From an uncultured Coriobacteriaceae bacterium (GTDB taxonomy: Bacteria > Actinomycetota > Coriobacteriia > Coriobacteriales > Atopobiaceae), in contig CADBYM010000018.1 in the NCBI GenBank assembly GCA_902798915.1, positions 1-56,835 of the forward strand: a DNA stretch of 56,835 bases, in the 5' to 3' direction. Below, one piece after another: positions 51,501 to 56,835 of the stretch. The notes below the pieces were generated by a model. The model searched no databases, was not told the DNA's origin, and worked only from the letters and a program-made list of their open reading frames with translations. Every line of letters begins with the position of its first letter. Within the stretch, counting starts at the first letter, position 1. Both the position numbers and the translations under genes were made by a program.

Positions 51501-52010
51501 TCACTTGATATTGATGAACATGAAGATGCCGAGACCAGCAAGAATGAGGGTGACGATCGGCATCTGCAATTCGCTCAACGTGTAGAATGAGCCGAAGACG
51601 CAGGCAATGGAGCCTACGGTAAAGAGAGCGCCCTTTGGGGTTTGGATTGCGGCGTAGAGTTTGTATTCCGGCTCTTCTTCGACGACGGGGCAAATCTCGC
51701 GTGCGAAGCCAATCGCGTTGGACCTTTGGCTCTTGGTCATCTCCATAACCCAGCAGACGTCCTTGCCGCACCCAACGAGCAACACCGATTTGCCGTTCGT
51801 CGATGGCATATCGTCAGTCCACGAGCCGACGACTTCCGTGGCGTCCATAACCGCCTTGCGTGCATCCTCCACGTTCCTTATGTCAAAGGCTACGATGGCG
51901 TCTTTATCGAGTCTGTGCACGGCATTTCCGGATTTGAAACACACCTCATTCTCTTCGACCCACATGTACTCGCCATGGCGACCATTCACGCGCATGTCGT
52001 TGCTTGCCAT
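51501..52010 (-). CDS. Host membrane protein with two C-terminal helices, 169 aa
   Basis: Soluble N-terminal domain (GEYMWVEENEVCFKSGNAVH, KDAIVAFDIRNVEDARKA) resembling a PH-like domain, followed by two membrane segments at the C-terminus (ALFTVGSIACVFGSFYTL and MPIVTLILAGLGIFMFI). ATG at 52010 with AAGGTGAT upstream is preferred to the ATG at 52019. Host gene just outside attR. Function unknown. Confidence 0.65.
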   Translation of the reverse strand: MASNDMRVNGRHGEYMWVEENEVCFKSGNAVHRLDKDAIVAFDIRNVEDARKAVMDATEVVGSWTDDMPSTNGKSVLLVGCGKDVCWVMEMTKSQRSNAIGFAREICPVVEEEPEYKLYAAIQTPKGALFTVGSIACVFGSFYTLSELQMPIVTLILAGLGIFMFINIK

Positions 52011-52120
52011 ACACATCACCTTGCCCTGTCATTTGTGCTCAACTTGTTTATCATATCTACAGTCCGCGCACAAGTCATGCCCCTGAGGTGTGATTCATTG
52101 TTTTCATAAGGAGGTTACGC

Positions 52121-52690
52121 ATGTCCCTAGATCGCATACGTGAGCTGCTCAAGCCCAGCGACCGCCTCGTAGAGACGATAGAGGCAGTTCATCCCGAGTG
52201 GAATGGCCGAATCTTTAGGGTGGAGACCCTCGACGTGAGGCTTCCGGACGGCTCCACCAGCTGGCGCGAGATTGTTCGTCACAACGGTGGGGCAGGGGTC
52301 TGTGCCGTGCGTGATGGAAGGATTTGCCTTGTGCGTCAGTATCGGATCGCACTTGAGCGCATGACGCTGGAGATTCCCGCCGGAAAGCTCGACCCCAACG
52401 AGGATCCCGCAATCTGCGCGGCGAGGGAGCTCGAGGAAGAGACCGGCCTTGTTGCCGAGCGAATCGAGCCTTTGGCCGTGAGCGCGGGCGCACCCGGCTT
52501 CAACAACGAGAAGACGCGCATATTCGTGGCACGTGGCCTTTCTCAGGGCTCGGCACGGCCCGACGAGGGAGAGTTCGTCGATGTCGTGTGGATACCCATC
52601 AGCGACATGGTGGAGGCGATACGTGCGGGGCTCATCGAGGACGCAAAGACGGTCGTCTCGGTCTTTGCGGCGGCAGCCGGTCTGGCATGA
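52121..52690 (+). CDS. Nudix hydrolase (ADP-ribose pyrophosphatase-like), 189 aa
   Basis: Complete Nudix box: GKLDPNEDPAICAARELEEE followed by TGL. The GX5EX7REUXEEXGU pattern is intact. The N-terminal part (REIVRHNGGAGVCAVRDGRI, LVRQYRIALERMTLEIPAG) matches ADP-ribose pyrophosphatases, which clear ADP-ribose to AMP and ribose-5-phosphate. AAGGAGGT before the ATG. Divergent to the membrane protein gene. Confidence 0.92.
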   Translation: MSLDRIRELLKPSDRLVETIEAVHPEWNGRIFRVETLDVRLPDGSTSWREIVRHNGGAGVCAVRDGRICLVRQYRIALERMTLEIPAGKLDPNEDPAICAARELEEETGLVAERIEPLAVSAGAPGFNNEKTRIFVARGLSQGSARPDEGEFVDVVWIPISDMVEAIRAGLIEDAKTVVSVFAAAAGLA

Positions 52691-52796
52691 GGCCAATCTG
52701 TGGCGTCTAGGGACAGATTTGGGAGAAGTGGGTCGGCTATGTGAAGCGACCTGAAGCGAGCGGTCAGAGAAATTTCCAGAATTGAGAAAAAAGTGC

Positions 52797-52825
52797 TTGC
52801 AATGGTGGGGGGTGATGTGCATAAT
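52797..52825 (+). promoter_or_regulatory. Promoter of the tRNA-His/tRNA-Lys unit
   Basis: -35 TTGCAA (52797-52802), 17-base spacer and -10 CATAAT (52820-52825), about 29 bases before tRNA-His. Good match to the housekeeping consensus. Confidence 0.75.
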
Positions 52826-52853
52826 AATAAGTCGTTCACGGAGTGGGTCACAT

Positions 52854-52930
52854 GGTGGGTGTAGCTCAGTTGGCAGAGCGACGGACTGTGGCTCCGTAGG
52901 TCCAGGGTTCGAGCCCCTGTACCCACCCCA
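52854..52930 (+). tRNA. tRNA-His (GTG)
   Basis: Acceptor GTGGGTG pairs with TACCCAC (one G-T), with an extra G at 52854 facing C73 as expected for tRNA-His; encoded CCA at 52928-52930. Anticodon stem ACGGA/TCCGT with loop CTGTGGC gives anticodon GTG. Confidence 0.95.
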
Positions 52931-52948
52931 TACGTGAATTCATAATTT

Positions 52949-53021
<73 letters not shown>

Positions 53022-53033
53022 CCCATTAAGTGC

Positions 53034-53062
53034 AAGACTGGCGATTGTAGCCAGTCTTTTTT
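53034..53062 (+). terminator. Terminator of the tRNA-His/Lys unit
   Basis: Perfect 9-bp stem AAGACTGGC / GCCAGTCTT with a 7-base loop and a run of six T. Confidence 0.9.
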
Positions 53063-53343
53063 GTGCAGCTGATCAACTGATCAACTGGCAGGCAGATAGC
53101 TCCTTCTGCGGACATCTTGGCCTCCGGCGCGACTTGATTCGGCCAGAGACTTCCGTCAAGACAGGCGAACGGTGCGTGAGCGCCGTTGCACGGCATATCA
53201 CCCAAAAACTTCGTCGATATGGATAGAATGAGTACGTAGACCCGCCATCTTTGTACGGTCGCCGAGGTAATCTGCACAGATGGAGACAAATGGTCTAAAA
53301 AATTGTAAGGCTGGTTTGTCAGCGCAACAGATGGGAGTAAGGA

Positions 53344-53790
53344 ATGAGCAAACTCGTCAAAAAGGTCTTCTTCGACAACGCCTCTAAGACTACGGCTGAG
53401 GCGATTGAGTTCTTGTCAGAGAAGGCAGTGGAACTCGGTATTGCAGATGACAAGGACGCAGTCTTCGCGGCGTTCAACGAGCGTGAGGCCCAGGGTCCCA
53501 CGGGCATGACCGGTGGCTTTGCGCTTCCGCACGCCAAGTCCACCGCCGTCAAGGATGTCGCTGTCATCGTTGTCAAGTTTGCAGACAGCGTCGAGTGGAA
53601 GTCCATGGACGACTCCTCCGTCAAGGTTGCGATTGCCATCTTTGTTCCTGACGATCAGTCCACCACGACGCACCTCATGGTCCTCTCGAAGATTGCCGCC
53701 CTGCTGCTCCAGCCGGACTTCTGCGCGACGATCATCGAGTCGGATGACGAGGATGAGATTGCGGCTGCAATCGAGGAGGAGGCCGAGTAG
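53344..53790 (+). CDS. PTS fructose-type EIIA protein, 148 aa
   Basis: EIIA-2 (fructose/mannitol-type) domain with the phosphorylated His63 in GGFALPHAKS. Carries phosphate from HPr to an EIIB. No EIIB or EIIC domain is fused and none lies next to it. About 150 bp before 1-phosphofructokinase and ahead of enzyme I, so the cluster supplies both general and fructose-specific PTS steps. About 280 bp without a gene precede it (from 53063), probably its promoter region. Confidence 0.88.
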   Translation: MSKLVKKVFFDNASKTTAEAIEFLSEKAVELGIADDKDAVFAAFNEREAQGPTGMTGGFALPHAKSTAVKDVAVIVVKFADSVEWKSMDDSSVKVAIAIFVPDDQSTTTHLMVLSKIAALLLQPDFCATIIESDDEDEIAAAIEEEAE

Positions 53791-53889
53791 CCTCTATCAA
53801 GCACAGGTATGCAAGAAACGCGGTCTGAATCGTAGCTCAAATCCCATCGACGAACGCCGTCCTTGCCCTGGGCATAAGTAAGGTTTGTC

Positions 53890-53906
53890 CCCGCCAAAGG
53901 CGGGTT
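53890..53906 (+). terminator. Weak hairpin between EIIA and the kinase gene
   Basis: CCCGCC / GGCGGG stem with an AAA loop, followed by TTCG. Short T content, so partial termination or attenuation at most. Confidence 0.4.
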
Positions 53907-53939
53907 CGTATAGTGGTATCGGGCTGGAAGGAGCTTGCG

Positions 53940-54866
53940 TTGATTTATACCGTAACGTTAAACCCGGCAATTGACTACGTTATGCATCCCCTCACCCTGG
54001 ACATGGGTTTCACCAACAGGTCCAGCAGCGAGGAAGTGCATTGCGGCGGCAATGGCATCAACATCTCCACGCTTCTCAACGAGCTTGGAGTGACGAACGT
54101 CGCCTTCGGCATCTCCGCCGGCTTCACAGGCGACTACCTGCTCAAGCGTCTTCAGGAGAAGGGTATCTCCTGCAACTTCGTGCGCCTGGAGAAGGGCTAC
54201 ACGCGCATCAACGTAAAGCTCCAGGGCATCGTGATGACGATTTGCAACGGCATGGGTCCCAAGATCAGCCAGAAGAAGGTCGACGAGCTGCTCGAGCGCA
54301 TTGACGCAATTGGCGCTGGCGACACCCTCATCCTGACGGGCTCCATCCCCAACTCTCTGCCGGCAAATATGTATGACATCATCATGCGTCGTCTTGACGG
54401 GCGCGGCATCCGCTTCGTGGTTGACGCTCCGGGCCAGCTGCTCATGGAGTCGCTGTCCGCGAGGCCGTTCCTCATCAAGCCGAACAACCATGAGGTTGGG
54501 CGCATCTTCGACGCAAATCCCGAGACTCCGGAGGAGGCGCTCCCGTTCGCGCACAAGCTGCATGAGCTCGGCGCTCAGAACGTCATCATCTCCTGCGGCG
54601 GGCATGGCGCGGCGCTTGTTGACGAGTTCGGCGAGGAGCATACCGTTCCGACGGCAAAGATCAAGCTCGTCAACGCAACGGGTGCTGGTGACTCCATGGT
54701 CGCAGGCTTCGTCGCCAAGGTCGAGGAAGGCGCGAGCTACGACGAGGCACTGCTCTTCTCGTCCGCATGCGGAACCGCTACGGCTGGCAGCAAGGGCATT
54801 GCGAAGCGTTACAAGATCGATCGTGTCGTCGCTGCTCTCGAGAAGCAGATGAGCGAGGCCAAGTAG
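53940..54866 (+). CDS. fruK: 1-phosphofructokinase (PfkB family), 308 aa
   Basis: Opens IYTVTLNPAIDYVMHP, the hallmark of FruK/LacC-type kinases, and carries the C-terminal ATP/catalytic box VNATGAGDSMVAGF with the base Asp (NATGAGD). Phosphorylates fructose-1-phosphate to fructose-1,6-bisphosphate. Start is TTG at 53940, 11 bases after GGAAGG; the in-frame codon at 53913 is less likely as it extends past the conserved N-terminus. Context with EIIA and enzyme I supports FruK over tagatose-6-phosphate kinase. Confidence 0.9.
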   Translation: MIYTVTLNPAIDYVMHPLTLDMGFTNRSSSEEVHCGGNGINISTLLNELGVTNVAFGISAGFTGDYLLKRLQEKGISCNFVRLEKGYTRINVKLQGIVMTICNGMGPKISQKKVDELLERIDAIGAGDTLILTGSIPNSLPANMYDIIMRRLDGRGIRFVVDAPGQLLMESLSARPFLIKPNNHEVGRIFDANPETPEEALPFAHKLHELGAQNVIISCGGHGAALVDEFGEEHTVPTAKIKLVNATGAGDSMVAGFVAKVEEGASYDEALLFSSACGTATAGSKGIAKRYKIDRVVAALEKQMSEAK

Positions 54867-54881
54867 CGCGCTGAGTATTAG

Positions 54882-54912
54882 CGGGCCCGTCACACTATGT
54901 GGCGGGCCTCAT
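54882..54912 (+). terminator. Terminator-like hairpin behind fruK
   Basis: GGCCCGTCACA / TGTGGCGGGCC stem (one T-G pair) with a CTA-type loop, followed by TCATTCC. Partial terminator between fruK and ptsI. Confidence 0.55.
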
Positions 54913-54964
54913 TCCATAGTGCCGTAAGGCGTCTGTATAGACGAAATGATAGGAGGAGATTGCA

Positions 54965-56668
54965 ATGTACAGTGGAGTTAACGCCTCTGATGGCATCGGC
55001 ATTGGTGTGGCGAGCGTCGCCATCGAGCCTGATCTTTCCTACACGCCCACGAAGATTGATGACACGGAGGCCGAGAAGGCACGCTACGTCGCCGCTCGTG
55101 AGGCCTTCATGGAAATGACCAATAAGCAGATTGCCAACATGCAGGCGAAGGGCCTCGAGAAGGAGGCTGGCATTCTCAACGCGCACATCGAGTTCGCGGA
55201 GGATGACGGCATTCTCGATTCCGTCACCATGGCCATTGACGAGGGCATGTGCGCCGAGCAGGCGGTCGACAATGCCTACACCATGTACTACGACATGTTC
55301 TCCCAGATGGAGGACGAGCTCTTCCGCGAGCGCGCGGCCGACATCGCTGACGTCCGCACCGGCCTGCTGGCCGCCCTGCTGGGCAAGCAGCTTGTTGACC
55401 TCTCCACGCTGCCCGAGAACTCCGTCGTTGTCGTTGGCGAGCTGACGCCTTCCATGACTGCCGACATCGACAAGGAGCACGTTGTCGCCATCGTTACCGA
55501 GACCGGTGGTCGTACCTCCCACGCAGCAATCATTTGCCGCGCCATGGAGATTCCTGCGGTCCTTTCCGTCGAGGGCGCTACCAAGAACATCAAGTCCGGC
55601 GACCTGGTGATCGTGGACGGCTCCAAGGGCGACGTCGTCGTCGATCCGAGCGACGCTGAGCTCGAGACCTATCGTGAGGCTGCTCGCAAGTTCGCCGAGG
55701 ACAAGGCCGCCCTCGAGGCATTCCGTGGCAAGCCGTCCGTTACCGCCGACGGCAAGGAAGTCCTGATCGTCGCCAACATCGGCAACCCGAGCGACGCCAA
55801 TGGCGCCAAGGAGCATGACGCCGAGGGCGTCGGCCTGTTCCGCTCCGAGTTCCTGTTCATGGACAGCCAGGAGCTCCCGAAGGAAGAGGATCAGTTCGCG
55901 GCTTATCAGAAGGTCGCCCTGATCATGAAGGATCAGCCGGTCATCATTCGTACGCTCGACGTGGGTGGCGACAAGGAGATTCCTTACATGGATCTTCCCA
56001 AAGAGGAGAACCCGTTCCTCGGCTATCGTGCCATTCGCTACTGCCTCGATCACCCCGAGGAGTACAAGGTGCAGCTCCGTGCTCTCCTGCGCGCGTCCGC
56101 TCATGGTGACGTAAAGATCATGGTACCGCTGGTGACCTGCATCGACGAGATTCGTCAGGTCAAGGCGCTGGTCGAGGAGTGCAAGAAGGAACTCGACGCT
56201 GAGGGCATCGCTTACAACCCCGACATCGAGATTGGCACCATGGTCGAGACGCCTGCTGCGTCGCTCATCGCTGACGTGCTCGCGGCCGAGTGCGACTTCT
56301 TCTCCATCGGAACCAACGACCTGATTGGCTACACCATGTGCGCCGACCGTGGCCAGGACAAGGTCGCGTACCTGTACAACCCGTATCAGCCGGCCGTGCT
56401 GCGCTCGCTGCAGCGCATCATTGGTGAGGGCGTCAAGGCTGGTATCATGGTCGGTATGTGCGGCGAGGCTGCTGCCGATCCTCTGATGGTTCCCGTGCTG
56501 CTCTCCTTCGGTCTCACGGAGTTCTCGGTCTCCGCACCGTCAATTCTGCGCACCCGTCGTACGGTCTCCCGCTGGACCATCGCTGAGGCTGACGAGCTGG
56601 TCGAGAAGATTATGAAGCTGAAGACCTCTGCCGAGGTTCGTGCTGCGCTGCAGGCTGCTGCCCGCTAA
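54965..56668 (+). CDS. ptsI: Phosphoenolpyruvate-protein phosphotransferase (PTS enzyme I)
   Basis: Enzyme I takes phosphate from PEP and gives it to HPr. Signature around the phosphorylated His186: TETGGRTSHAAIICRAMEIP. PEP-binding barrel motifs visible: GVGLFRSEFLFMD, IIRTLDVGGDKEIPY, IEIGTMVETPAASLIAD, FFSIGTNDLIGYTMCADR and the C-terminal GMCGEAAADPLMVPVLLS (active Cys). Length 567 aa is normal. AGGAGGAG before the ATG. Confidence 0.97.
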   Translation: MYSGVNASDGIGIGVASVAIEPDLSYTPTKIDDTEAEKARYVAAREAFMEMTNKQIANMQAKGLEKEAGILNAHIEFAEDDGILDSVTMAIDEGMCAEQAVDNAYTMYYDMFSQMEDELFRERAADIADVRTGLLAALLGKQLVDLSTLPENSVVVVGELTPSMTADIDKEHVVAIVTETGGRTSHAAIICRAMEIPAVLSVEGATKNIKSGDLVIVDGSKGDVVVDPSDAELETYREAARKFAEDKAALEAFRGKPSVTADGKEVLIVANIGNPSDANGAKEHDAEGVGLFRSEFLFMDSQELPKEEDQFAAYQKVALIMKDQPVIIRTLDVGGDKEIPYMDLPKEENPFLGYRAIRYCLDHPEEYKVQLRALLRASAHGDVKIMVPLVTCIDEIRQVKALVEECKKELDAEGIAYNPDIEIGTMVETPAASLIADVLAAECDFFSIGTNDLIGYTMCADRGQDKVAYLYNPYQPAVLRSLQRIIGEGVKAGIMVGMCGEAAADPLMVPVLLSFGLTEFSVSAPSILRTRRTVSRWTIAEADELVEKIMKLKTSAEVRAALQAAAR

Positions 56669-56699
56669 GGCTTCGTAAGCGACAAGCCGGTACTAACGG

Positions 56700-56741
56700 C
56701 CGCCCCCCAACGTATATGAGTACGTTGGGGGGCGGATTCTT
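56700..56741 (+). terminator. ptsI terminator
   Basis: A perfect 15-bp stem CCGCCCCCCAACGTA / TACGTTGGGGGGCGG (56700-56714 / 56721-56735), loop TATGAG, then ATTCTT. The group II intron starts right behind it. Confidence 0.92.
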
Positions 56742-56835
56742 GTGCGCCGGGCATGGCGCGTCTCTAATGGGTGAGAGTCCCTAGTGCGCCCGGCAGCGGG
56801 AAGCACACAGCCAATGGCAAGGGCGTCCGCCGCGA
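56742..56835 (+). mobile_element. 5' end of a group II intron (cut by window end)
   Basis: Starts with GTGCG, the conserved 5' end of group II introns, followed by the domain I epsilon-prime block GGGTGAGAGTCCC (56779-56791) and the later GGCAAGGGCGTCCG block. The insertion point directly after a rho-independent terminator (hairpin plus ATTCTT) is the known target choice of group IIC introns. Only the first 94 bases are in the window, so the encoded reverse transcriptase is not seen and the subclass is not certain. Confidence 0.82.

Overview
The window is a stretch of a high-GC actinobacterial chromosome, most likely class Coriobacteriia (an Olsenella/Atopobiaceae/Collinsella-like host). This is inferred from base composition, the fructose-PTS gene order and overall gene style; no species-level marker is present. 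It holds one complete prophage of about 50.3 kb between two copies of a 49-bp att core (1102-1150 and 51389-51437). The right copy is the 3' half of an intact tRNA-Arg(TCT). Host genes outside the prophage are a 5'-truncated membrane GGDEF protein on the left and, on the right, a membrane protein, a Nudix hydrolase, tRNA-His, tRNA-Lys and a PTS EIIA / 1-phosphofructokinase / enzyme I series. The first about 94 bases of a group II intron start directly behind the ptsI terminator at the window end.

The prophage has three transcription blocks. (1) A leftward lysogeny/accessory block (1339-8389) holds the CI-like repressor, a SieB-like membrane protein, a frameshifted small gene, DinD, a CopG/BrnA-like antitoxin with a 39-codon coupled ORF, a two-gene unit (soluble protein plus four-helix membrane protein), the att-proximal tyrosine integrase, and a GHKL-ATPase plus STAS-like pair. 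That last pair lies between two copies of the integrase 3' end. (2) A rightward early block (8549-21530) starts with a Cro-like protein and tiny membrane peptides, then an about 390-base gene-free stretch full of nested hairpins, then an excisionase-like protein. Many small translationally coupled genes follow, including several zinc-ribbon proteins, a DUF4406 protein, a second and fully canonical tyrosine recombinase, a DUF4373-like replication protein, a ParB-like protein, and finally a RinA/ArpU-like late regulator. (3) A rightward late block (21612-51166) has the order of a long-tailed siphovirus: HNH, ParB-DUF4417, TerS (P27), TerL, portal, MuF head protein, tRNA-Leu(CAG), scaffold, major capsid, connectors, major tail protein, tail chaperones with an A AAA AAC -1 frameshift site, tape measure, tail/receptor-binding proteins, holin module and a ChW-repeat endolysin.

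The best leads for new biology are: the GHKL/STAS-like two-gene module flanked by duplicated integrase ends; the structured, probably non-coding early leader at 9581-9970; the candidate abortive-infection pair at 4322-5816; and two toxin/immunity-like pairs of lower GC in the late region (the MuF C-terminal domain with a small downstream gene, and 24032-24747). All functional assignments rest on motifs and gene context read by eye; no database search was run.
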